64,000 nucleotides of DNA. Origin: Hathewaya massiliensis (lineage in GTDB: Bacteria; Bacillota; Clostridia; Clostridiales; Clostridiaceae). This document shows positions 55,232 through 63,549 of this stretch, one piece after another (the first letter of the stretch is position 1; each line of letters opens with the position of its first letter). The DNA lies in the NCBI RefSeq assembly GCF_902143515.1, contig NZ_CABFVD010000001.1, positions 874,122 through 938,121 on the forward strand. The letters are read 5' to 3'. Below the pieces are notes generated by a model that worked only from the letters and a program-made list of their open reading frames with translations, was not told the DNA's origin and searched no databases. Both the position numbers and the translations under genes were made by a program.

Positions 55232-55315
55232 AGGAAACTCCTTCTCACATTCGTTCGAATGAGTAAGTTCTGCTAACCAAATCTAAGATTTGGAGCATCA
55301 CTTATGGTACGGTTC
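55232..55315 (-). repeat. Direct repeat 1: displaced rlmH 3' end plus downstream flank (possible att site)
   Basis: On the minus strand 55315-55298 reads GAACCGTACCATAAGTGA, coding Glu-Pro-Tyr-His-Lys-stop, the conserved end of RlmH, though no rlmH gene precedes it. About 65 bp beyond it also match the flank of the real rlmH (62334-62408), with about four mismatches and one 9-bp indel. CTCATTCGAACGAATG and CCAAATC/GATTTGG hairpins lie inside. It is in direct orientation to the copy at rlmH, as expected for att sites of an integrated element. Confidence 0.8.
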
Positions 55316-55406
55316 ACCGCACCGTAAGTAAAAAAGTTTAGACTTCCCCATATACAATATAATTAATATAATTTCAAATTCAAGTTTTAACTATATTTTT
55401 ATAAAA

Positions 55407-55445
55407 AAATAAGTAGCAAAACCACCTAGATTCTACTACTTATTT
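55407..55445 (-). terminator. Terminator of the zeta-like toxin gene
   Basis: AAATAAGTAG and CTACTTATTT form a 10-bp stem overlapping the stop codon, followed on the minus strand by a T-run. Confidence 0.7.
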
Positions 55446-56003
55446 CAAATTAATATTTAACCAATTTGGTGTTTTCTTATCTTTCCAAACAATTTCACCA
55501 TCTTTAATAACCATAACTAATTTAAACATTTCTGAATTATCGTATATATTAATTTTGTCACATATATTAATGACTTTACTCAAATTTGCTAAAGAATCGA
55601 AGTATCTTCTTTCTATAGCCTCATCTGGTATTCCATGACCACCTTTTCTTACTCGTATTGCAACTCTTTCTTTCGCAATATCAACACTTTTTACCCCTAT
55701 ATAATTCATAGTAACATAAAATCCTTTTTCTTTTGCCAATTTTATATTACTAATAATACTTTTTCCTGATAAAGTAGTTTCTTGATTAAATGATATTCCT
55801 TCAACTATATATTTTTTTATTAGTTTTATAGCTTCTCTAGCACATTTAATTTGAAGATTATTATCTTGCCAATGTCCTATCCTTGAAACCATTTCATCAG
55901 TATTTATTCTCTTTTCATCTATATTTTCATTATAATAAATAGATTTATATATAGAAGTTTTTCCTGCACCATTAACTCCTGCAAATATAGTGTAATTTTT
56001 CAT
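55440..56003 (-). CDS. Zeta-toxin-like P-loop kinase
   Basis: A 187-aa protein with Walker A GVNGAGKTS at residues 9-17, an Asp in RINTDEMVSRIG (catalytic or substrate-binding), FNQETTLSG with the second motif, and the Arg pair in RVAIRVRKGGHGIP. Zeta toxins phosphorylate UDP-N-acetylglucosamine and block wall synthesis. This shorter form belongs to the zeta-like ATPase group. Its ATG follows the stop of a 54-aa gene by 1 nt, so the two form a toxin-antitoxin-type unit. Actual toxicity is an inference. Confidence 0.75.
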   Translation of the reverse strand: MKNYTIFAGVNGAGKTSIYKSIYYNENIDEKRINTDEMVSRIGHWQDNNLQIKCAREAIKLIKKYIVEGISFNQETTLSGKSIISNIKLAKEKGFYVTMNYIGVKSVDIAKERVAIRVRKGGHGIPDEAIERRYFDSLANLSKVINICDKINIYDNSEMFKLVMVIKDGEIVWKDKKTPNWLNINLK

Positions 56004-56004
56004 A

Positions 56005-56169
56005 TTAATTACCTATAACTTTCATTTGCTCTCTTTGTAATAGGATATTAGATAAATTTGCATAAAAATCTTGTTCTTCTTTTGTTTTTGAGTTTAAAAG
56101 CAATTCCATAATATCAGTATAGGAATGCTTTAAAAAAATATCATATAAATTGATACACTTATTATCCAT
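56005..56169 (-). CDS. 54-aa partner of the zeta-like kinase, candidate antitoxin
   Basis: A perfect AGGAGGATTAT precedes the ATG. The product is a 54-aa acidic, mainly helical protein (MELLLNSKTKEEQDFYANLS in the middle). The stop TAA is 1 nt from the kinase ATG, and the kinase has little ribosome site of its own, so its translation depends on this gene. The small size, position and helical nature parallel epsilon-type antitoxins, with no clear sequence match. Confidence 0.65.
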   Translation of the reverse strand: MDNKCINLYDIFLKHSYTDIMELLLNSKTKEEQDFYANLSNILLQREQMKVIGN

Positions 56170-56284
56170 ATAATCCTCCTTTAGAACTTAATTTATAAAT
56201 TAATTATATACCAAAGAATTAAAATAATAAACCTAAGATCTAATAATTTTGGTTCTCCATAGATACGCTTCTCTATTAGTTATT

Positions 56285-57577
56285 CTAAATTAAAAATGTT
56301 GCATAAAATGGAATTGATTTAATTCCATTTTCAAAACCAAAGTTTTTCCCTGATACTCTTATAGCATATTTAGGTTCATATTTTTTTATATATTGCTGTA
56401 AACTCTTAGCTCTAACATGTTCTGCTGCTTTTACTTCTATTGGTATTATATATCCATCCTTATCTTGAATTAAAAATTCAACTTCTGCACTTCCTTTTGA
56501 CTCCCAATAATATGGTGTATATCCATTAGCATTTAAAGAAAAGCAAACATAATTCTCTGTTAATGCCCCTTTAAAATCATTAAATACTATGCTATCCGAT
56601 AAAACTGTATTAGCTGGAATTCCAAATTTAGAGCATAAAAGACCTGTATCAGTCATATATACCTTAAAGGAATTAAAATCGCTATATGCTACTAAAGGTA
56701 ATTTCCCTTCATTACACTTTGTACATTTTAAAATAACTCCTGAGGATCTTAACCATTCTACAGGTGTTTCATATTCATGAGCTCTAGCCCCTGATTTTAT
56801 TACTTTATATTGAAACTTTTTATTTTCTTTAGCTAATTGGGCAGGAATACTATTAAATGTGGCCATTATTCTAGTAGTTTCATGAGGTGTTGCATACTTT
56901 GCCATATCTGCAACATAAGAATCATTTATACTTTTTTGTGTTGCAAGAACAAAATCGAAGTCTTTTTTATCTATATACTCTTTAACTACAGCTGGCATTC
57001 CGCCAACTACTAAGTAAGTCTTATATAAATCCATAGCTTTATTATGCATTGATAACTCTATATCCTTCTCAAAGGATTCTTTTATAAGTCCTATTAACTT
57101 CTCTTCATTAACAGCCATTAAAAATTCTTCAAAATCAAGTGGATACAAAGTCTTTAAATCAACTTTTCCAACTGGAAATGAGTATTGCTCCCTATTTACA
57201 GGCACTCCAAGAAGACTCCCTGCTGCAATTATGTGGTACTCATTTGCATTTTCATTAAAATACTTTAATGATGTTAAGGCTCTTTCACAGGCCTGTATCT
57301 CATCAAATAAAATTAATGTTTTCTCTTTAAATATACTTTTCCCACTGTTTATAGAAAGTTCTCTTATTATTCTCTCTGGTTCTAAATCTCTTTCGAATAT
57401 TTTCATAAGTTCGCCATTATTCTCAAAATTAAAATATACTACTGAATCATAATATTCTTTTCCAAAGGATAAAGCAGAATATGTCTTACCAACTTGTCTA
57501 GCACCTTGTAAAATTAATGGCTTTCTGCTAGAACTATTTTTCCAATCTATTAACCATTTAATAATTTTTCGTTTCAT
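56285..57577 (-). CDS. AAA+ ATPase with DUF4143 nuclease-like domain
   Basis: A 430-aa protein of the AAA_14/DUF4143 family. The N-terminus has Walker A GARQVGKTYSA (about 25), Walker B ILFDEIQ and sensor-1 IIAAGSLLG. The C-terminal DUF4143 domain (about 200-400) has a restriction-endonuclease-like core with Glu in VEFLIQDKDGYIIPIEVKA. These proteins are common in accessory islands. Their role is unclear, with toxin or defence functions suspected. GAGGTAAC precedes the ATG. It stands alone. Confidence 0.82.
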   Translation of the reverse strand: MKRKIIKWLIDWKNSSSRKPLILQGARQVGKTYSALSFGKEYYDSVVYFNFENNGELMKIFERDLEPERIIRELSINSGKSIFKEKTLILFDEIQACERALTSLKYFNENANEYHIIAAGSLLGVPVNREQYSFPVGKVDLKTLYPLDFEEFLMAVNEEKLIGLIKESFEKDIELSMHNKAMDLYKTYLVVGGMPAVVKEYIDKKDFDFVLATQKSINDSYVADMAKYATPHETTRIMATFNSIPAQLAKENKKFQYKVIKSGARAHEYETPVEWLRSSGVILKCTKCNEGKLPLVAYSDFNSFKVYMTDTGLLCSKFGIPANTVLSDSIVFNDFKGALTENYVCFSLNANGYTPYYWESKGSAEVEFLIQDKDGYIIPIEVKAAEHVRAKSLQQYIKKYEPKYAIRVSGKNFGFENGIKSIPFYATFLI

Positions 57578-57680
57578 TTAATGTTACCTCACTACATTTT
57601 TTATAATATAATTTTACATCTTTCCTACACTTTTATCAACCTGGTAATATTATATCCACTTTTATATCCTTTAATTATTA

Positions 57681-59102
57681 TTAATAAAAATATTCTTTCA
57701 CCATAACCTCTTCCTCATAACAAATAACAGGGGTTCCCTCTTCTATGTTTTCAAAAATTGTTTTAGCTAAATATAAAGGAACATTTACGCAACCATGAGT
57801 TCCATTACTCTTATATATTTCCCCTCCGAAAGAGTATCTCCAACTTGCATCATGTATACCTATATTTCCATTAAAAGGCATCCAATAAGTTACTTCAGAT
57901 TCATAATTTGCTCCCCTTAAAGTTGCACCTTTTTGTTTATAATTAAGCATATAAACTCCAAGATTTGTAGAATTCCCCCTATTGGGATTACCTGTTACCA
58001 CAGCTCCTTGAGCTATAATTTTCCCGTTTTTATAGAACCATAAATGTTGCCTTGTTATATTAATTTCTACATAGGTATCTCCTATATCATCACTTCCTCG
58101 CCTTACAGCTTTTTGAGAATATATAGGCTCTCTTTCAAGTGACTCTCCCTTTTTTATATTTTTTAACAATAATTCTTTTTCATCCTTAATATTAATTTTC
58201 CAACCATAAAATCCACCTTCAACTTCTAATACCTTTCCTAAAGAGGTTTTAAATTCTCTTACTACACCAGCTGTGTTATATTTTTTACTTAGTTCTTCTA
58301 CATATTTTAAAACTGCCTTTTCATTGATTACTACCTCTAAATCTTCATCTACACTAAGCCACTTATTTATGGTACTTTCATCTAGCACTTCATTTTCATC
58401 TCCAAATATATAGATTATTTTTGTTTTTATATATTTGTTTAATAAATTTTTAGTTTCAAGAGCCTTATGAGATTCTAAGGCATATTGCGGATTTTCATAA
58501 CAAAGATTTTCATTTAAGTCTAGCTCTCTTTCCCCTCTTAAGATATTTTCCTCTATAGAAAGTTTTAATTTATTTTTCTTCACCTTATTTCCATATACTT
58601 CTTTAATCATTTCATATGAACCATTTGAATACTTAAACCTTACATTCCTTGGTTCTATAATCTCTTTATTTAAGCAATTTAGTTCCTTAATTTTCTTTTC
58701 TAGATTCTCCTTATTATAATCAAATAAGTCATCTATATAATATTCTTGTTTCTTAAATAAGGAAGTTATCCATTTAAATGAATTTTGAGTTTCATAGATT
58801 TTAGAAATGCTATTTTTTTCATTAAATCTTATCTGAATATCTTGTCCTATTATTTCTTCTACTTCCCCATCTCTTTCTATTAACTGTAATTTATAATCCT
58901 TAACATGATTTTTAATTTTATCCTCTATATCATTATGTGCTTTTAATGAAACATTGACACCATTAACCATAGTATTAAAAAAGTAATGTCTAGTAAAATA
59001 TATTGAAACAAGTAAATATATAAGTATAATTGAAGATATTAAAATCATAGTGTTTCCTATACTTTCAGCTTTAAAAAGCCTTTTTATATTTATATTCTTC
59101 AT
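57681..59102 (-). CDS. L,D-transpeptidase (YkuD), second paralogue
   Basis: A 473-aa anchored enzyme with the same order as the protein at 25877: TM about 16-36, PG-binding repeats about 40-330, YkuD domain with HLWFYKNG, IGIHDASW and the active-site THGCVNVP. Ser of the usual SHGC is Thr here, which is accepted in the family. It would make 3-3 cross-links in peptidoglycan. It lies within the segment bounded by the rlmH repeats, so it may have arrived with that segment or arisen by duplication of the chromosomal copy. Confidence 0.86.
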   Translation of the reverse strand: MKNINIKRLFKAESIGNTMILISSIILIYLLVSIYFTRHYFFNTMVNGVNVSLKAHNDIEDKIKNHVKDYKLQLIERDGEVEEIIGQDIQIRFNEKNSISKIYETQNSFKWITSLFKKQEYYIDDLFDYNKENLEKKIKELNCLNKEIIEPRNVRFKYSNGSYEMIKEVYGNKVKKNKLKLSIEENILRGERELDLNENLCYENPQYALESHKALETKNLLNKYIKTKIIYIFGDENEVLDESTINKWLSVDEDLEVVINEKAVLKYVEELSKKYNTAGVVREFKTSLGKVLEVEGGFYGWKINIKDEKELLLKNIKKGESLEREPIYSQKAVRRGSDDIGDTYVEINITRQHLWFYKNGKIIAQGAVVTGNPNRGNSTNLGVYMLNYKQKGATLRGANYESEVTYWMPFNGNIGIHDASWRYSFGGEIYKSNGTHGCVNVPLYLAKTIFENIEEGTPVICYEEEVMVKEYFY

Positions 59103-59270
59103 ACTACCCTATACCTTTCATCAAAAATAAGCATATTAGCTAATCTATAATATGTTTGTATTTCCCATTTTAAAACTAAAAAAAAGAGCGATTATGTTCT
59201 TTCATTTTGCTATACTATACTTAATAATGATAATATATTAAATAAAAATACTAAATTGAGGGGTCTATAT

Positions 59271-60668
59271 ATGAGAAAGAAGGATATACTGGAGTTAAAA
59301 AAACGTTTTAAAAAAGGTAATTGCACCTTCACTAAAATATGTGGGTGCTATGTTAATAGCGAAAAGCATACTATTTTAAAGTTTAAAGAAACCTTTTTAA
59401 ATTTAGATGAGGATGAATACTTTAAATACTTAGAGATTGCTAAAAAAGTACTGTCTGGAACTATTGGGAATAATATTTTAGAACTTAACTTTCCAATTAA
59501 CGAAGACTTTATAAATGAAAGACAAACTTTTCTTATGCAGCTTAAAAATAGTCACTTAAAAGATGACACTCTTCTTGATGACTTTTATGAGTTAATTATA
59601 AATAGTTATGATTATACTGGTAATTTTTTAATACTTATTTTTCATGACGCTTATGATGTTATTACTAAAACCAAGGATAATTCAAAGATAGATGAATCTG
59701 AAGAAGTATATGAATATGTGTTATGTGCAATATGCCCTGTTTCACTTTCAGATCCTGGTCTTAGATACTTTGAAGAAGAAAATAAAATAAAGGCACGTAT
59801 TAGAGACTGGGTTGTTGAGGTCCCAACTAACGGATTTGTGTTTCCTGCTTTTATTGATCGTAGTTCAGATGTTAACTCTGTTATGTATTACACCAAAAAT
59901 GCAAAGGATACTCATCCTGAATTAATGGAAAATGCTTTAGGTTGTTATTCAAAACAAACTGCTACTATACAAAAGGAAACCTTCCAAGCAATTATTAAAG
60001 ATTCCTTTAGCACTGATGAAAATAAAGCTGATAAAACCTTTATGGAAATACAAGAAAACCTAAATAATATGATAGATGAGCATAATGCTATGTATGATGA
60101 TACAGATTGTGAACCTATAAGCTTAACAAAGAATGATATACAAAACCTTTTAATAGAAAGTGGAGTTCCAGAAGAAATTACTACTGATATTGAAAAATCC
60201 TATGTAGAAAATTTTGGTGATGACCTTCCTTTAGCAGAAAGTTTAATTGACACAAAGGCACTTAAAGCAAATGAACAAAGGAAAAAGGAAGAACGCCTTC
60301 AAAAACAAGTAGAAATACTTCAAACTAAACTTGAGCAAATTAAACAAGAGACTGCTGCAAACGATAAAACTAAGCTGTCTACAGAATCTACTGATGATAA
60401 TGAAGGTTTAGAGAAAACTGCAGAAGCTAACTTAGAAGAAATTTCAGAAACCAATTTAGAAGAAAACTTAGAAACTAGTTTAGAGGAATCTCAGGATGCA
60501 ATTTCAGAGGATAATAAGGTTACCCCTAAATATGACGTTATACTTCAAGTAAAGCCTGAAAAAATACCTCAAATAAAATCTCAAATAATTGATGGTCAAA
60601 AATGCATAGTTATCCCTATTAATGAAGATGAACAAACTACAGTTAATGGCTTAGAGGATTTGATTTAA
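59271..60668 (+). CDS. DUF4317 family protein
   Basis: A 465-aa soluble protein. The N-terminal two-thirds match DUF4317: KKDILELKKRFKKGNCTFTKICGCYV at the start, then CAICPVSLSDPGLRYF, GFVFPAFIDRSSDVN and ENALGC. The last 110 residues are a low-complexity Glu/Lys/Leu-rich coiled coil with repeats (NLEEISE, NLEENLE, SLEES). Function unknown; the family is limited to Firmicutes. TTG at 59256 is in frame, but the GAGGGG site follows it, so ATG 59271 is chosen. Confidence 0.8.
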   Translation: MRKKDILELKKRFKKGNCTFTKICGCYVNSEKHTILKFKETFLNLDEDEYFKYLEIAKKVLSGTIGNNILELNFPINEDFINERQTFLMQLKNSHLKDDTLLDDFYELIINSYDYTGNFLILIFHDAYDVITKTKDNSKIDESEEVYEYVLCAICPVSLSDPGLRYFEEENKIKARIRDWVVEVPTNGFVFPAFIDRSSDVNSVMYYTKNAKDTHPELMENALGCYSKQTATIQKETFQAIIKDSFSTDENKADKTFMEIQENLNNMIDEHNAMYDDTDCEPISLTKNDIQNLLIESGVPEEITTDIEKSYVENFGDDLPLAESLIDTKALKANEQRKKEERLQKQVEILQTKLEQIKQETAANDKTKLSTESTDDNEGLEKTAEANLEEISETNLEENLETSLEESQDAISEDNKVTPKYDVILQVKPEKIPQIKSQIIDGQKCIVIPINEDEQTTVNGLEDLI

Positions 60669-60683
60669 GTTATATGAATTTAA

Positions 60684-60726
60684 AAAGAAAATAGCAGCTT
60701 TATTTCTGAAAAGCGCTATTTTCTTT
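60684..60726. terminator. Bidirectional terminator
   Basis: AAAGAAAATAGC and GCTATTTTCTTT form a 12-bp perfect stem between the convergent DUF4317 and lipoprotein genes. Confidence 0.85.
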
Positions 60727-60795
60727 ACTTTCTATTATTTATTAAGTTGTACTTATATAATGCTCCAATTCTAGTAAAAACCTCATTTAATATAA

Positions 60796-61482
60796 CTATT
60801 CACCTTTAAAGTATACTAATGTTTGATTCAAATTGCCTATCTTTAAAACATAGTCACTACATCCTTTTGGAACTCCATAAGCTATATCAATAATCATTGA
60901 TTCTCCTGCTTGTATACTCTTAGAGCGAGGAGATGTATTTACAGTACTTAATATATAGATTACACCATCATGTTTAACACTATTACCATCAAGTCCTTTA
61001 ATTTCTACAGTTGGATTTGGATACATACCATGCTTAGGAACTGGATAATCTTTTGGAATAGTTATCTCAAAACTTGCTACTGCATATTCTAAAGTTGGCT
61101 TATCAGATAAGTCAAGTTGTACTACAGCATCTTTATTATATTTGTCCACAGTAGTTTTTGCCTTTTCTCCCCTTGTTATATCAATTAATTTTATAGGAAC
61201 ATCCATATATTTTTTTGAACTTGCAAAGTATATAGATGCGTTTCCAGTAGTTCCTTTTTTAAGTGGATTTTTAATATCTGATTTATTAGCTACACTTGAG
61301 CTACTGACTTCAGGTTTCTTTTCTTCCTCTTTCTTTTCAGGTTCCTTATTTTCTACTTTATTTACATTAGTAACTGCTTCTGAATTGTTTTTATTTGATA
61401 CATCTTCTTTCTTATTTTCGCATCCCACTACCGAAGTAATGCAGGCTAATGTCATTAATAAAGCTAAAATCTTTTTCTTCAT
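60796..61482 (-). CDS. Lipoprotein of unknown function
   Basis: A 228-aa protein with a signal peptide and lipobox SVVGCENKK (Cys21 lipidated). A disordered linker rich in Lys, Glu, Ser and Asn follows (about 22-70). The globular domain is about 75-228, with an immunoglobulin-like, all-beta pattern (VVQLDLSDKPTLEYAVASFE, MIIDIAYGVPKG) resembling DUF4352-type extracellular domains. AAAAGGGGTATTAAA precedes the ATG. No partner gene is visible. Confidence 0.65.
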   Translation of the reverse strand: MKKKILALLMTLACITSVVGCENKKEDVSNKNNSEAVTNVNKVENKEPEKKEEEKKPEVSSSSVANKSDIKNPLKKGTTGNASIYFASSKKYMDVPIKLIDITRGEKAKTTVDKYNKDAVVQLDLSDKPTLEYAVASFEITIPKDYPVPKHGMYPNPTVEIKGLDGNSVKHDGVIYILSTVNTSPRSKSIQAGESMIIDIAYGVPKGCSDYVLKIGNLNQTLVYFKGE

Positions 61483-61735
61483 TTTAATACCCCTTTTTAA
61501 TATAATTTTTTAACATATACTAAAATATTTAGAATCTATTTATTTGTGCAACTATTCAGTAAACCTAAATAATTACTATTTTAAGAAGTTTTCCTATACA
61601 ATTATATCATAATATATACCATTTATTCAATTATCATTATAAAATATAAAATATTTATTGACAATTTTTGATAAAACAAAGCACCTTACTTTAAAATTTT
61701 TATACATCTTACATTAAGGTGTTAATTTTATATTA
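61483..61735. other. Gene-free region
   Basis: AT-rich, containing the lipoprotein promoter. A CACCTTA/TTAAGGTG inverted repeat near 61683-61721 is the only clear structure. Confidence 0.4.
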
Positions 61736-61831
61736 CTACTTACAAATAGTTTGAAGTTTAAACTTATACTCTTTAGGTGGAGATACTTTTTCATTATCTA
61801 TTCCATATTTATCGTTAATGAATATTTCAGA
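61736..61831 (-). pseudogene. Short coding remnant of unknown origin
   Basis: A 31-codon frame closed at both ends reads SEIFINDKYGIDNEKV and on to CK-stop, with no start codon. It has coding-like composition and lies downstream of the AraC-like fragment, possibly its former C-terminus (GyrI-like domains often have an SEIWIP-type strand). Confidence 0.35.
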
Positions 61832-61894
61832 TTAAGAAATACACATAGTTCACTATGAATAACCAATAAAAATGATTTTATCACACAATAATTA

Positions 61895-61924
61895 AAAATC
61901 GCCTTAGTAAACTAAAGCGATTTT
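61895..61924. terminator. Hairpin between gene remnants
   Basis: AAAATCGC and GCGATTTT arms, extended by TTAGT/ACTAA, lie just after the AraC-like remnant. Confidence 0.6.
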
Positions 61925-61940
61925 CTACCTAATAAAATAT

Positions 61941-62039
61941 TTAATAATTATATTCGTACTTCATTGCAACATCAATAACTTTAAGGTTTGCACATTGTAA
62001 ATCTAATGCAGAAATATATAATGACAAGCTACAAAGTTT
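61941..62039 (-). pseudogene. Remnant of an AraC-family regulator (HTH part)
   Basis: A short open stretch reads YISALDLQCANLKVIDVAMKY, then ends after EYNY. It closely follows the AraC helix-turn-helix pattern in which a variable Leu-Glu-Leu segment precedes LKVIDIALKYGYDS. Everything before and after is missing. It overlaps the readthrough tail of the OppF remnant. Confidence 0.5.
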
Positions 62040-62041
62040 CC

Positions 62042-62326
62042 TTATTGGATTTCCCTAAGTTCAGGCTCTAAAACCTTGCAATAGTCATCTGCATATGGGC
62101 ATCTAGTACGAAGTCTACATCCTTTAGGAATATTAGATGCACTGGGAATATTGCCTTTTAATATTATTCTTTCACGTTTCTCAGAAGGATGCTTTTTAGG
62201 TATAGAAGAAATTAGTGCCTTTGAATATGGATGAAGAGGATTATTGTATAGCTCCTTTGCACTTGATTTTTCAACTATTTTTCCTAAATACATAACACAA
62301 ATATTATCACAAAAATGTCTTACTAT
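62042..62326 (-). pseudogene. 3' remnant of an oligopeptide ABC ATPase gene (OppF-like)
   Basis: The frame is open for 94 codons. It reads VRHFCDNICVMYLGKIVE, then LYNNPLHPYSKALIS and GCRLRTRCPYADDYC, the C-terminal Oligo_HPY region of OppF/AppF. Walker A, signature and Walker B parts are absent. Upstream it is cut by a stop only 8 bp from the rlmH-flank repeat. Downstream a TAA interrupts the frame just before GNFVACHY, the normal family ending. So the gene is truncated at one end and carries a nonsense codon at the other. Confidence 0.8.
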
Positions 62327-62333
62327 CTAAAAT

Positions 62334-62408
62334 AGGAAACTCCTTCTCTCATTCGTTCTAATGAGCTAACCAAATACAAGATTTGGAGCATCACTTATGA
62401 TACGGTTC
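62334..62408 (-). repeat. Direct repeat 2: rlmH 3' end and flank (possible att site)
   Basis: 62408-62391 on the minus strand reads GAACCGTATCATAAGTGA, the last codons of the intact rlmH. The matching flank continues to 62334. The same sequence with few changes is at 55232-55315 in the same orientation. TATCATAAGTGATGC closely resembles the core of staphylococcal SCC attachment sites at the end of rlmH. Confidence 0.8.
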
Positions 62409-62870
62409 CCCCTTCATTATCCTAAACCCTCTATATATCTGTTCTAAAAGCATGACTCTAAAAAGTTGGTGTGGGAATGTCATTTTTGAAAAGCAAAGTC
62501 TATAGTTTGATCTTTCTAGGACTTTATCTGAAATTCCTAAAGAACCACCTATGATAAAGGCTATGCTGCTTTCACCTTTTATTCCTAAGTCTTTTATGTA
62601 GTTTGAGAACTCTTCTGAGGATAAGTTAGCTCCTTTAAGGTCTAGGGCTATAACGTACATGTTGTCTTTTATATGTTTTATAATTTGTTCTCCCTCTTTG
62701 TTTTTAATTGCAATTTCTTCTTTTTCTGAGGCATTATCTGGTGTCTTCTCATCTGAAATCTCTATTATATTTGTTTTGCAATATTTGCTTAGTCTTTTGG
62801 TGTATTCTGATATGGCATCTCTTAGAAATTTTTCTTTTATTTTACCTACTGTAATTAATGTTATATTCAT
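62391..62870 (-). CDS. rlmH: 23S rRNA (pseudouridine1915-N3)-methyltransferase
   Basis: A 159-aa SPOUT methyltransferase that methylates pseudouridine 1915 in helix 69 of 23S rRNA on the assembled 70S ribosome. The N-terminus MNITLITVGKIKEKF, the SAM-binding FIIGGSLGIS (about 105) and the conserved end KGEPYHK are all present, and the 159-aa length is exact for the family. AGAAGGGACAAACT precedes the ATG. Its 3' end is the classical integration site of SCC-type elements, and here it forms one of two direct repeats. Confidence 0.95.
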   Translation of the reverse strand: MNITLITVGKIKEKFLRDAISEYTKRLSKYCKTNIIEISDEKTPDNASEKEEIAIKNKEGEQIIKHIKDNMYVIALDLKGANLSSEEFSNYIKDLGIKGESSIAFIIGGSLGISDKVLERSNYRLCFSKMTFPHQLFRVMLLEQIYRGFRIMKGEPYHK

Positions 62871-62900
62871 AGTTTGTCCCTTCTCTATAGAAATATTATT

Positions 62901-62931
62901 AGTTCAAGTGGCCTTTTTATCCACCTGAACT
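62901..62931. terminator. Hairpin between rlmH and the 159-aa gene
   Basis: AGTTCAAGTGG and CCACCTGAACT form an 11-bp stem with one mismatch. It has no strong T-run. Confidence 0.5.
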
Positions 62932-62957
62932 AAAAATACTTTATTTTAACTTAAATA

Positions 62958-63437
62958 TTATCCTAATCTATAAAGTTTTTCTATGGCCTTTCTTCTTTCT
63001 TGAATCATTTCTCCTAAAATTACATAGGCTAAGCTTTCAGTGTCTTTTGTTTCAATTACAAGTCTTCCTTGAATGTTTATTAGTAATGCTAACATTCTTT
63101 TTTCCATATCAATAAAGCAGGGGATTAAATCTTTTAATTCGCAACATGTGCATCCATTCATACTATTTTTAAATTCTTCCATTAAAAATGAAATTTTATC
63201 GTATACTAATATATTTATATCTTGATTTTCTAAGTTTAAATCTTTGTTTTTTAAGCCTCTATAATATTCATTTTCCTTTTCAATTGATTTCAGTATTGCC
63301 CTAATAATTATCAAATACCTAGTTTTATGATATATTTCTGATATGTTTATTTCTTCTAGATATTCTTTATATATTTTTATTCTGTCTTGGTTTATCTTTA
63401 TTACCTTATCAATTATATCTATGATATTGTAACTCAA
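62958..63437 (-). CDS. Hypothetical helical protein
   Basis: A 159-aa soluble, largely helical protein. The N-terminal helices contain KVIKINQDRIKIYKEYLEEI. A short Cys cluster MNGCTCCELKDLIPC near residue 95-108 may bind metal or form disulfides, and the end is charged. The start is TTG, supported by GGAGGG 8 nt upstream. It lies between the SEC-C gene and rlmH. Family not recognised. Confidence 0.65.
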   Translation of the reverse strand: MSYNIIDIIDKVIKINQDRIKIYKEYLEEINISEIYHKTRYLIIIRAILKSIEKENEYYRGLKNKDLNLENQDINILVYDKISFLMEEFKNSMNGCTCCELKDLIPCFIDMEKRMLALLINIQGRLVIETKDTESLAYVILGEMIQERRKAIEKLYRLG

Positions 63438-63465
63438 TATTTTTACCCTCCGCTAGATTGATTTA

Positions 63466-63495
63466 TCAAAAAAACTTCCTAAGGCTTTAGGAAGT
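63466..63495 (-). terminator. Terminator of the SEC-C protein gene
   Basis: ACTTCCTAA and TTAGGAAGT form a hairpin followed by a run of seven T on the minus strand. Confidence 0.8.
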
Positions 63496-63549
63496 AATTT
63501 TAAGTTATACTATATTACATTTTATTATATTACCCATAGTTCATTGAAA

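Noticed and set aside
55440-62330. Prophage
   Set aside because: No integrase, capsid, terminase or lysis gene in the segment.
55232-62408. CRISPR or tandem-repeat array
   Set aside because: Only two full and one partial copy, 7 kb apart, with no regular spacing.
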